DNA of 15,083 bases. It comes from Fidelibacterota bacterium (lineage in GTDB: Bacteria > Fidelibacterota > UBA8477 > JABMPR01). The stretch's first letter is position 1; the number at the start of each line of letters is the position of its first letter. Of this stretch, positions 1-7,058 are shown piece by piece. The position numbers and the translations under genes were made by a program. The stretch lies in contig JAUVKO010000019.1 of the NCBI GenBank assembly GCA_030596225.1, forward strand, positions 1-15,083, read 5' to 3'. The notes beneath the pieces are model-generated. The model was not told where the DNA came from. It searched no databases and worked only from the letters and a program-made list of their open reading frames with translations.

Positions 1-2004
1 TGGATCATGCTTCGCTTAAAGACATTTCCTGATCATTGGGAAACAGATAATGAATATTTACAATTTATACAAAGAACGGCAGAGAAATTCCCGCAATTCT
101 TTGAAGATTTTGATACTTCCAAACCGCAAGCGCCGGAGATATTAATCGGTCATGTTTGCAAACAAATTGTTGAACAGGAAAAATATCAAATCCTGAATCC
201 TAAAACATCCGGCATGCCGATGGTCAATTATGAAAAACGAATCTGGTTTGGAAAGGAAACCCCACGGCTGATGGGTTTGGCTCTTTTGTTAGCTGTTATG
301 GTTCTTATAATATTTTTAAGATCATTACGCGGAGTTGTTTTCCCTATAATCAGCGCTATCAGTGCTATAATAATAACTTTTGGAATTCAAGGATACATGG
401 GAATAAAAATCGATCCCAGCATGATTTCATTGCCTATGTTCCTGGGGTTTGCTGTTGCTGTCGGCTATGCGATACATGTTTTCAATTTTTACAAACGCGC
501 TGTTCGGGAAGGTAAAAGTCCCCAACAAGCGTCAATTTTTGCAGTGGAAGAAACCGGCTGGCCCATTCTTTTTACGGCCCTCACAACTATTGGCGCCTTG
601 ATGTCATTTCTTTTTATCGACGTGAAATGTTTAAGGTGGATCGGTTTGACTTCCGCATCATTAGTTTTTATAACCTATTTTTTGACAATTATAATATTGC
701 CATCACTTTTAAGCTTTGGTAAAAACAAAAAAGCGACCAAGTCTGCTGAGGATAAAAAATCACCGCTAACAGAAAGATTCATGGGAAAATTGAATGACTG
801 GATTGTGGCGCGTCCCCTTCCAATTCTAATCACTTTTGGCATTGTAATGTTAATCTGTATTTGGGGCTTAACGAAAGTTGAGGTTTCTTTTGATATTAAA
901 AGCTCGATGGGTGATAAAGTGCCTTATGCGAAAAAATTACTATATGTCGGTGATTCTAAAATCGGTTCGCTCTATTCCTACGACCTTGGCATAGAATTCC
1001 CCAATCCGGGAGACGCTAAGATTCTGGAAAACCTGCGGAAAGTCGAAATTCTTGAGAATGAAATTAATGCCCTGGAATTAACCAAGAAAACCAGCTCATT
1101 ACTTGATATAGTTAAAGATATTAACCAGGTATTAAATGAAGGTAAGCCGGAATTTTATAAAATACCTTCTATAGATGATATTGCGGAATATCGGGAGATA
1201 AATCTTTCTCTAGAGGAAAAGAGAGAAATCGAAAAACAGATACTTGCTCAAACTATACTGCTCTATGAAAACGCGGGCGGCTCGGAAGCGGAAAGATGGC
1301 TTGATTATGACGATCAAAGATTGCACATAATGGTGGAACTAAAAAGTTATAATTCAACTGAGTTACAACGGGAACTTGCCTATGTGTCCAAAAGAACGAG
1401 CGAATTGTTTCCTGAAGCACGCCTGATACAGACAGGAACCGTAGCAAAATATACTGCGATGCAGGATATTATCGCTTTTGGGCAGATTAATTCATTTCTG
1501 ATTGCTTTGGGTATAATTGCTGTTTTATTGATCATCGTTTTTGGAAATATAAAAACCGGACTCATTGGAACAATACCAAATATTACCCCGGCGCTTGTAG
1601 TTGGTGGAATTATGGGATTTGCAAAGATTCCATTAGATATGATGACGGTTACAATTATGCCGATGCTGCTCGGGTTAGCGGTAGATGATACTATTCACTT
1701 TATCAATCACAGTCATCTGGAATTCAACCGGACAGGCAGGTATTATTTTAGTATCAGGAAGACATTTATTATGGTCGGCTCGGCTTTGTTTGCGACTTCA
1801 GTTGTTCTGATATTAAATTTTTCAGCCTATCTTACATCAGACGCAAAAGTATTGTCCAACCTGGGACTGTTGGCGTCTTCCGGTATTGCCGCAGCTTTGT
1901 TAGCGGATTTCTTTGTAATTCCAATTTTGCTGAAAAAGGGGAAAGTTTTTGGGGAAGAGAAACAGAACGCGGATTACACTGATGAAAAGGATAAACACGG
2001 GTAA
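1..2004 (+). CDS. RND/MMPL-type membrane transporter, 5' end outside window
   Basis: This is an inner-membrane proton-driven exporter of the RND superfamily, nearest to the MMPL/HAE3 type; substrate unknown. The frame is open through base 1, so the first transmembrane helix and most of the first periplasmic loop lie outside the window. Numbering from the ATG at base 7, residues 1-85 are the end of that loop. Residues about 88-240 hold five hydrophobic helices, including the RND signature GFAVAVGYAIHVFNF (147-161). A helix at about 272-290 is followed by a second soluble loop (about 295-490). A second helix bundle carries the matching motif LAVDDTIHF, whose paired Asp (560-561) is the usual proton-relay position. 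The first-half motif has Gly where many relatives have Asp. The final 12 residues are encoded by a palindromic repeat (see that entry). No partner adaptor gene is visible. Family assignment is firm; the transported compound cannot be inferred. Confidence 0.88.
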   Translation, partial: WIMLRLKTFPDHWETDNEYLQFIQRTAEKFPQFFEDFDTSKPQAPEILIGHVCKQIVEQEKYQILNPKTSGMPMVNYEKRIWFGKETPRLMGLALLLAVMVLIIFLRSLRGVVFPIISAISAIIITFGIQGYMGIKIDPSMISLPMFLGFAVAVGYAIHVFNFYKRAVREGKSPQQASIFAVEETGWPILFTALTTIGALMSFLFIDVKCLRWIGLTSASLVFITYFLTIIILPSLLSFGKNKKATKSAEDKKSPLTERFMGKLNDWIVARPLPILITFGIVMLICIWGLTKVEVSFDIKSSMGDKVPYAKKLLYVGDSKIGSLYSYDLGIEFPNPGDAKILENLRKVEILENEINALELTKKTSSLLDIVKDINQVLNEGKPEFYKIPSIDDIAEYREINLSLEEKREIEKQILAQTILLYENAGGSEAERWLDYDDQRLHIMVELKSYNSTELQRELAYVSKRTSELFPEARLIQTGTVAKYTAMQDIIAFGQINSFLIALGIIAVLLIIVFGNIKTGLIGTIPNITPALVVGGIMGFAKIPLDMMTVTIMPMLLGLAVDDTIHFINHSHLEFNRTGRYYFSIRKTFIMVGSALFATSVVLILNFSAYLTSDAKVLSNLGLLASSGIAAALLADFFVIPILLKKGKVFGEEKQNADYTDEKDKHG

Positions 2005-2039
2005 GAATAGCCAAATAATAATCCGTATTATCCGTGAGC
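1967..2039. repeat. Degenerate palindromic repeat overlapping the end of the RND gene
   Basis: The left arm (1967-2001) carries ACGCGGATTACAC and GGATAAACACGGG. The right arm (2020-2039) reads AATCCGTATTATCCGTGAGC. CGGATTA (1970-1976) is the inverse complement of TAATCCG (2019-2025), and GGATAA (1989-1994) of TTATCC (2028-2033). The wording matches, from memory, a family of 'GCGGATTACACGGATAAACACGGAT' intergenic repeats widespread in environmental bacteria. The left arm lies inside the coding frame and supplies the exporter's last 12 residues and its TAA stop. Copy number elsewhere in the genome cannot be judged here. Confidence 0.6.
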
Positions 2040-2090
2040 AGAAAAAGCATAAGGAAATATCTTATAACTAGTTATTAATAAGAGGGGAAA

Positions 2091-2750
2091 ATGCAAGAAA
2101 TTCTAATGAACAAAAAGAAACAGCAAAGGGACTGGGGGCTAATAGCTGACAAATTCGATGAGATATCGAATTATGTTGTAGGTCCGGAAATAAATAAAGA
2201 GATTTGTGAAAAACTAAATAAAGAAAAGAATTTAGGCAAAGTAATAGAATTCGGATGCGGAACAGGATATTTTACCAAAGAGATAACTGATAATGCCGAG
2301 CATATTATTGCTACTGATGTTTCTAAAGAGATGTTAGCTGCTGCAAAAAATAAATTAATAAATTTTAAAAACATAACTTTTCAAAAAGTAGATTGCAGAA
2401 AAACAGCTTTCCCCTCAGAAGAATTTAATACTGTTTTAATGATTAATGTTTTGCATGTTATTAAAGACCCTGCATATGCTGTAAAGGAAAGTTACAGGAT
2501 CTTAAAACCTGGTGGTTTATTAATTACCATAGACTTGACTGGTTACGGCATGAAGAAACTTGAAATGCTAAAGCTGCTTTTTAGATATCTAAGAAAAATA
2601 GGTAAGCCCCCTACTAAAGCAAATAAAGGCAACTTGTCTCCAAGCGATCTTGATATTTTTTCAGGGAATTCAGGTTTCAGTATAAAAGAAAACATACTTA
2701 TAGGAGATAAAATAAAGGCTTTATATTTCAAGGGGATAAAACATGAATAA
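2091..2750 (+). CDS. Class I SAM-dependent methyltransferase (Methyltransf_11-like)
   Basis: A 219-residue single-domain methyltransferase, probably soluble; acceptor unknown. The SAM-binding glycine motif EFGCGTGY is at residues 53-60. The acidic residue after strand 2 is Asp76 (IIATDVSKEML), and Asp101 (KVDC) sits in the next adenine-contact position. The post-motif INVLHVIKDP (118-127) and RILKPGGLLITID (136-148) complete the Rossmann-type core. The 70-residue tail is basic and has no recognised domain. The ATG at 2091 follows AGAGGGG (2081-2087) closely; the ATG at 2106 is an alternative 5 codons in. The gene overlaps the next methyltransferase by 8 bp, so the two are probably translated together. 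It is strikingly AT-rich (11 of 60 bases are G or C at 2341-2400) compared with the men genes, hinting at a different origin. It lacks the marks of MenG/UbiE. Confidence 0.85.
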   Translation: MQEILMNKKKQQRDWGLIADKFDEISNYVVGPEINKEICEKLNKEKNLGKVIEFGCGTGYFTKEITDNAEHIIATDVSKEMLAAAKNKLINFKNITFQKVDCRKTAFPSEEFNTVLMINVLHVIKDPAYAVKESYRILKPGGLLITIDLTGYGMKKLEMLKLLFRYLRKIGKPPTKANKGNLSPSDLDIFSGNSGFSIKENILIGDKIKALYFKGIKHE

Positions 2751-3315
2751 ACAAAAACCAATGCTGTCAATTATGTTCAAGATGATGACGATAATTATGT
2801 CTATCAGAAAAAAGTTTAGGAATATTGATGAAGAACTTAGTTTGGCCGGGACAAAACCAGGAGATTACATTCTAGATTTTGGTTGTGGTCTTGGTTTTAA
2901 TACAGTCCCGGCAGCTAAGATTGTTGGTTTAAAAGGGAAAGTGTTCGCACTTGATATTCATAAACAGGCTATAGAAATTGTAAGTAAAAAAGCAAAAAAA
3001 TACAAATTAAATAATATTAAAACAATTATCTCTAATTGTGGTACTGGTTTAAGAAGTAATACTATTGATATTGTGTATTTGCATAACACATTGCCCCTGA
3101 TAGAAAATAAAAAAGAAGTTTTAGATGAGATATATAGAGTTCTCAATACAAATGGGATATTGTCTTATATGAGTAGATTTGGTTCGCGCCTTACAGGTAA
3201 TAATTCGATGAATGGCAAACAACTAAGAAAATATTTGGAAGCTGAAAATAAATTCAAATTAATAAAAAGCAGAAATGGGCATTTTATATTTAAGAAAATG
3301 GATTCCCACGGGTAA
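2743..3315 (+). CDS. Small SAM-dependent methyltransferase
   Basis: A 190-residue methyltransferase-fold protein of unknown substrate. Residues 1-30 are Met-rich and partly hydrophobic (several Met and Ile between 7 and 20), which may be a membrane-leaning helix. The SAM loop is DFGCGLGF at 45-52, with the ribose-contacting acid at Asp71 (VFALDIHKQAIE). A degraded motif IISNCGTGLRSNTIDIVYLHN (95-115) has Asn-Cys where relatives often have Gly-Asp. IYRVLNTNGILSYM follows. The ATG overlaps the end of the upstream methyltransferase, with AAGGGGAT (2730-2737) as a good ribosome site inside it. Its last codons (MDSHG, CACGGG then TAA) resemble the end of the RND gene and run into a repeat-bearing spacer, so the original C-terminus may have been replaced. 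The fold is well supported; the function is not. Confidence 0.78.
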   Translation: MNKQKPMLSIMFKMMTIIMSIRKKFRNIDEELSLAGTKPGDYILDFGCGLGFNTVPAAKIVGLKGKVFALDIHKQAIEIVSKKAKKYKLNNIKTIISNCGTGLRSNTIDIVYLHNTLPLIENKKEVLDEIYRVLNTNGILSYMSRFGSRLTGNNSMNGKQLRKYLEAENKFKLIKSRNGHFIFKKMDSHG

Positions 3316-3679
3316 CATTTCGACCAGTCTTTATCCCGACGATACTGTCGGGACTACGCCTCGGCAGGTAAACTCAATGACCAACCCGGTGTCTTCTGCG
3401 AAGGTGGATAAACATGAGTCTTTATTAAAATTTGTTAGATTCAATCCACCACTCTCTTATAAGCAAACACTAGTACAGACTGATACCCAATACACATCAA
3501 GATACTGAAAAGACGCTGATGTATCCAAAGTTACCTGTCCAGCTCCTTCAACACAAAAAGACCTAGCTTAACCAGCTACCGGGTTCCACATTGCTCAGAA
3601 TGACCATCCGGCTTAGATTAGACACAATGACTTTCACTAAATGTAAAAATGATGATAGACATTTGGAGTTACTTTCGTC
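3316..3679. other. Gene-poor spacer with repeat fragments ahead of the men operon
   Basis: No convincing gene lies in these 364 bp. A reading frame from 3275 to 3508 starts inside the upstream gene and encodes low-quality, repeat-derived sequence, so it is not called. The region holds a 7-bp hairpin at 3334-3353 followed by CTACGCCTCGGCAGG, and a fragment GCTCAGAATGACC (3593-3605) of a type common in dispersed repeats. The men promoter must lie here or upstream, but no clear -35/-10 pair stands out. The last 60 bases are AT-rich and lead to GGAG (3665-3668) before the menD GTG. Confidence 0.6.
3334..3353. repeat. Hairpin TCCCGAC-6 nt-GTCGGGA within a likely dispersed repeat
   Basis: TCCCGAC (3334-3340) and GTCGGGA (3347-3353) are perfect inverse complements around the 6-base loop GATACT. 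No T-run follows on either strand, so an intrinsic terminator is unlikely. The bases just downstream (ACTACGCCTCGGCAGG) belong, from memory, to a widespread type of dispersed palindromic repeat. The stem is seen directly; repeat membership is an inference. Confidence 0.6.
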
Positions 3680-5425
3680 GTGACACAAAATTTAGCAGTT
3701 AGCGATTGGATTATTGAAGAGCTGATTAATCTGGGGGTTACACATTTTGTGGTTTCACCCGGTTCACGATCCACTCCTTTGACAGTCGCTGTTGCCCGTA
3801 ACCCTAAAGCTGATACAACTATCCATTTTGATGAACGGGGTGCAGCCTATTTTGCCCTGGGACATGCCAAAGCCACCGGGCAGCCAGCAGTGTTGATCTG
3901 CACCTCAGGAACGGCTGTCGCTAATTATTTTCCAGCCGTGGTGGAAGCTTCAATGGATAATATTTCTCTCATCGTCCTTAGTGCTGATCGTCCCCCGGAA
4001 CTGATTGATGTGGGTGCCAACCAGGCTATTTTTCAAGAGAATATCTACGGAAGCTATCCACGCTTATTTAAGAATCTGTCGCCGCCTGACACAAAGACCA
4101 CTATTGAACAAATCCAGGAAACCATTACTGAGACCTATGCTGCTGCCATCGGCTCAAGACCGGGACCGGTGCATTTGAATTGTCAATTCAGGGAGCCTTT
4201 GCTGCCTGATTCAACGGGAGTGAAGCATCCAATTCCCCCTGTTCCTTGTCCCTCGACTCCGCTCGGGATGACGAAACAGGAAATTGATCCAATCGAGGAC
4301 GATATTGACATTCTATTTACGCTAAGCATTTCTGATGAACAATTGCATTTGATCAAGAAAAAGATCGAAGGATACCAGAGGGGCATCATTATCGTTGGAC
4401 GATCCGTGGATCCACAATATGATGAAGCTATTTTGAGTTTGGCCAATACTCTCAATTGGCCGATCTTTCCTGATATTCAATCCAAGTTGAGATTCAGAAA
4501 GCACGCTAATCTCATCAATCAATTTGACCTGACCCTTTTAAAGGATTCGTCGCTGGAGCAGAAACCAGAAATGGTGCTTCATCTGGGAGGTGCATTCACC
4601 TCAAAACGTTTGCTCAATTTTCTGGATGACTCTGAAATTTATTATGTCGCAGTAAAAGCAACACCTGAGTGCATCGACCCCAATCATCAGGTGGATGTGG
4701 CAATTCAGACGAATATTGGTGATTTATGCAAATCGATTGAAGTCTCCAATACTAACAATAATGGAATGTGGTTAAAAGCATGGCAAAAAACTGAAGGTGA
4801 AGTATCAGAGACGATCACAGACCTATTGGAATCCATGTCAATACTGAGTGAGCCTGCCGTCAGCTATCAGCTATCAAGATCAATTCCCCGTGACCATTCC
4901 CTCATGCTGGCAAACAGCATGGCCATCCGTGAAATGGAGATGTTTGGGACAATCCATGATTTTGAGGGTCGGGTTATTGCCAATCGTGGTTCCAGTGGTA
5001 TCGATGGATCGCTAGCCACCGCAGCGGGCTATCAGATTGGTTCTGAAAAACCATTGACGCTCCTTATTGGTGATCTTGCTGCCCTCCATGACCTGAACTC
5101 TTTATCATTAGTGAAAAACACTCCTCAGCCAATGATCATCATTCTGATCAACAATAACGGTGGCGGAATCTTCAACTTCCTGCCTGTGCGAACAGAGACA
5201 GATGTCTTTGAAGCCTTCTTTGGCACCCCTCATGGTTGGACATTCGAAAAAGCAGCGGAGATGTTCAATCTTAGTTATGCTCATCCCAAGGATATGCAGG
5301 AATTCAAACTGAAGTATTCACAAGCTGTCAAAGAATCACGATCCATGATCATTGAGGTCAATACGGATCGCGATGAAAATCACACTCTGCACCAAAGGAT
5401 ATTCAAAACAATTCGTGAATCCTGA
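3680..5425 (+). CDS. menD: SEPHCHC synthase MenD
   Basis: A thiamine-diphosphate enzyme that joins 2-oxoglutarate-derived succinic semialdehyde to isochorismate, the first committed step of menaquinone synthesis; cytoplasmic. The N-terminal domain has SPGSRS (26-31), the cofactor-activating Glu52 in HFDERGA, and TSGTAVANYFPAVVEA (75-90). The C-terminal thiamine-diphosphate domain has NRGSSGIDG (435-443), GDLAALHD (464-471) and NNNGGGIF (491-498). At 581 residues it is somewhat longer than E. coli MenD (about 556). Part of the extra length is CPSTPLGMTK (190-199), a translated dispersed repeat in the linker after the first domain. The start is GTG at 3680, with GGAG at 3665-3668. It opens a tight men operon: menH begins 13 bp after its stop. 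All key motifs are intact, so the enzyme is probably active. Confidence 0.97.
   Translation: MTQNLAVSDWIIEELINLGVTHFVVSPGSRSTPLTVAVARNPKADTTIHFDERGAAYFALGHAKATGQPAVLICTSGTAVANYFPAVVEASMDNISLIVLSADRPPELIDVGANQAIFQENIYGSYPRLFKNLSPPDTKTTIEQIQETITETYAAAIGSRPGPVHLNCQFREPLLPDSTGVKHPIPPVPCPSTPLGMTKQEIDPIEDDIDILFTLSISDEQLHLIKKKIEGYQRGIIIVGRSVDPQYDEAILSLANTLNWPIFPDIQSKLRFRKHANLINQFDLTLLKDSSLEQKPEMVLHLGGAFTSKRLLNFLDDSEIYYVAVKATPECIDPNHQVDVAIQTNIGDLCKSIEVSNTNNNGMWLKAWQKTEGEVSETITDLLESMSILSEPAVSYQLSRSIPRDHSLMLANSMAIREMEMFGTIHDFEGRVIANRGSSGIDGSLATAAGYQIGSEKPLTLLIGDLAALHDLNSLSLVKNTPQPMIIILINNNGGGIFNFLPVRTETDVFEAFFGTPHGWTFEKAAEMFNLSYAHPKDMQEFKLKYSQAVKESRSMIIEVNTDRDENHTLHQRIFKTIRES
4247..4276. repeat. In-frame dispersed-repeat fragment inside menD
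   Basis: The core CCTCGACTCCGCTCGGGATG followed by ACGAAA is the hallmark of a dispersed repeat often seen between genes in environmental bacteria (from memory). It can fold as TCCC...GGGA around CTCCGC. It encodes menD residues 190-199 with no frameshift or stop, and sits in the linker between the first and middle domains, where extra residues should be tolerated. On the other strand it would read VIPSGVEG, another familiar repeat translation. Confidence 0.7.
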
Positions 5426-5438
5426 ACGAACCAACTTT

Positions 5439-6230
5439 ATGTGGCACATGAATATTGTCGGAAAGCATGATGGTTTTCCCCTACTCTGGCTACACGGTTT
5501 CATGGGCTCATCTGAAGATTGGCTACCATTAGTAAATGAGCATTTCCCTGAATACCGTAATATCCTGGTAGATCTACCGGGGCATGGTAAATCTCTTTTC
5601 TCAGGACAAAACAACTATCCTGCTTTCCTTGATAGCCTCAGGCAACAACTCAACTCATTAGGGATCAAGACCTTTATTCCAATTGGTTACTCCATGGGCG
5701 GACGAATTGCCTTACACTTGCAGCAACACGATCCAGATCATATTCCTGCTTTGGTGGGGCTATCTACAGCACCAGGATTAAAAACGGATCAGGAAATACA
5801 ACAACGTAGACTTTCAGATACAGAACTGATGAATAAGTTGGACAAACAGGGGTTTAACACATTTTTAAGCAAGTGGTACAAATTCCCCCTCTTTCAAAGC
5901 ATCTCAAAAGACAAAGAGTTGCTGAATAACTTGACCATCATACGGTCATCTAACAATCCCGGACAACTGAGACAAGCCCTTGATCTGTTTGGGACTGCTG
6001 CCATGTTCTCGCTTTGGGAGAAATTACCTGAAATAGATATACCTGTTCTGTTGATCAGTGGATCAAAAGACTCAAAATACTGCAATATTAACAGGGAAAT
6101 GGTCACTCTGCTTTCACGGGGAGATCATCAGATCATTGAGAATGCAGATCATGCTTTCCATCTGGAAAAACCATTGGAAACAGCCCACCTAATAAGACAT
6201 TTTCTGAGAGAATCAATTGAAGGAGTTTAA
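5439..6230 (+). CDS. menH: SHCHC synthase MenH (alpha/beta hydrolase)
   Basis: Removes pyruvate from SEPHCHC to give SHCHC, the step after MenD. From the ATG at 5439 it is 263 residues. LHGFMGSSEDW (18-28) forms the oxyanion region and DLPGHGKS (45-52) is the usual following loop. The nucleophile is Ser85 in GYSMGGRIAL, a pattern close to E. coli MenH. Asp211 (GSKDSKY) and His238 (ADHAFH) complete the triad. The frame stays open upstream to 5352 inside menD, but homology begins only at about 5450, so 5439 or the ATG at 5448 is the likely start. No strong ribosome site is seen, so translation may be coupled to menD, 13 bp upstream. Generic alpha/beta hydrolases look alike, but the place between menD and menB settles the call. 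Confidence 0.92.
   Translation: MWHMNIVGKHDGFPLLWLHGFMGSSEDWLPLVNEHFPEYRNILVDLPGHGKSLFSGQNNYPAFLDSLRQQLNSLGIKTFIPIGYSMGGRIALHLQQHDPDHIPALVGLSTAPGLKTDQEIQQRRLSDTELMNKLDKQGFNTFLSKWYKFPLFQSISKDKELLNNLTIIRSSNNPGQLRQALDLFGTAAMFSLWEKLPEIDIPVLLISGSKDSKYCNINREMVTLLSRGDHQIIENADHAFHLEKPLETAHLIRHFLRESIEGV
6220..6225 (+). promoter_or_regulatory. Ribosome binding site that fixes the menB GTG start
   Basis: AAGGAG ends 6 bases before the GTG at 6232 and lies inside the last codons of menH. The ATG at 6230 is out of frame, and the TTG at 6217 lies upstream of this site, so GTG 6232 is the best menB start. The menH stop (6228-6230) lies one base before it, which suggests coupled translation. Confidence 0.75.
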
Positions 6231-6231
6231 T

Positions 6232-7053
6232 GTGACATCAATAAAGTGGGAATCTGCCAGAGAATTCACCGATATTCGCTACCATAAATATAACGGGATA
6301 GCTAAGGTAACTATAAATCGACCGGAGAGGCGCAACGCTTTTCGACCGCTAACTGTGATGGAAATGAGTAAAGCGATTGAAGATGCTCGCGAAGACCCAG
6401 AGATTGGTGTGGTCATTCTTACCGGTGAAGGTGAAGAAGCCTTCTGTTCCGGAGGAGATCAATCGATTCGTGGAGATACCGGTTACAAAGATGGTGAGGG
6501 TGTACACCGCTTGAATGTTCTGGACTTGCAGCGTCAGATCCGTACTCTTCCCAAGCCAGTGATTGCCATGGTAGCCGGATACTCCATTGGGGGCGGTCAC
6601 GTTCTGCATCTGGTCTGTGATCTCACTATTGCCGCAGATAATGCGATTTTTGGACAAACTGGACCTAAGGTTGGTTCCTTTGACGGTGGTTACGGCTCCA
6701 GTTATATGGCACGTATTGTGGGTCAGAAAAAAGCGCGCGAGATCTGGTATCTCTGCAAACAGTACAGCGCACAGGAAGCCTTGGATATGGGTCTTGTAAA
6801 CACGGTTGTCCCTCTGGCTGAACTCGAAAATGAAACGGTTGCCTGGGCTGAGAAGATTCTGGAACATTCCCCATTGTCCATCCGTCTACTGAAATCGGCC
6901 TTCAATGCTGATGTAGATGGCCAGACCGGTCTTCAGGAACTGGCCGGTAATGCCACTTTACTGTATTACATGTCTGAAGAAGCACAGGAAGGTCGCAACG
7001 CTTACAACGAAAAGCGTAAACCTAATTTTAAGAAATATCCCTGGCGCCCCTGA
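6232..7053 (+). CDS. menB: 1,4-dihydroxy-2-naphthoyl-CoA synthase MenB
   Basis: A crotonase-fold enzyme that closes the second ring of O-succinylbenzoyl-CoA to give DHNA-CoA. The 273-residue product follows E. coli MenB closely along its length: SGGDQ (73-77), LNVLDLQRQIR (94-104), GYSIGGGHVLHLVCDLTIAADNAIFGQTGPKVGSFDGG (116-153) and a C-terminal YMSEEAQEGRNAYNEKRKP. Gly144 in QTGPKVGSFD marks the bicarbonate-using type I enzymes; type II enzymes carry Asp there. Ser149 is the conserved active-site serine. The start is GTG at 6232, set by AAGGAG at 6220-6225. menA starts 5 bp after its stop. Assignment is essentially certain. Confidence 0.98.
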   Translation: MTSIKWESAREFTDIRYHKYNGIAKVTINRPERRNAFRPLTVMEMSKAIEDAREDPEIGVVILTGEGEEAFCSGGDQSIRGDTGYKDGEGVHRLNVLDLQRQIRTLPKPVIAMVAGYSIGGGHVLHLVCDLTIAADNAIFGQTGPKVGSFDGGYGSSYMARIVGQKKAREIWYLCKQYSAQEALDMGLVNTVVPLAELENETVAWAEKILEHSPLSIRLLKSAFNADVDGQTGLQELAGNATLLYYMSEEAQEGRNAYNEKRKPNFKKYPWRP

Positions 7054-7058
7054 CCACC

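Noticed and set aside
2091..3315. Methyltransferases as MenG/UbiE, completing the menaquinone pathway
   Set aside because: The UbiE/MenG-type motifs (such as DVAxGTGD and its C-terminal signature) are missing, composition differs from the men genes, and a repeat-filled spacer separates them.
3334..3353. Hairpin as a rho-independent terminator
   Set aside because: The stem is good but no T-run follows on either strand, and the flanks look like a dispersed repeat.
3275..3508. 77-codon + strand frame after the second methyltransferase
   Set aside because: It begins inside the methyltransferase gene in another frame and runs through the hairpin repeat. There is no ribosome site and no protein-like pattern.
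6349..6867. 172-codon open frame on the - strand opposite menB
   Set aside because: It lies wholly within menB, which is certain, and its translation has no recognisable motif. It is a shadow of conserved coding sequence.
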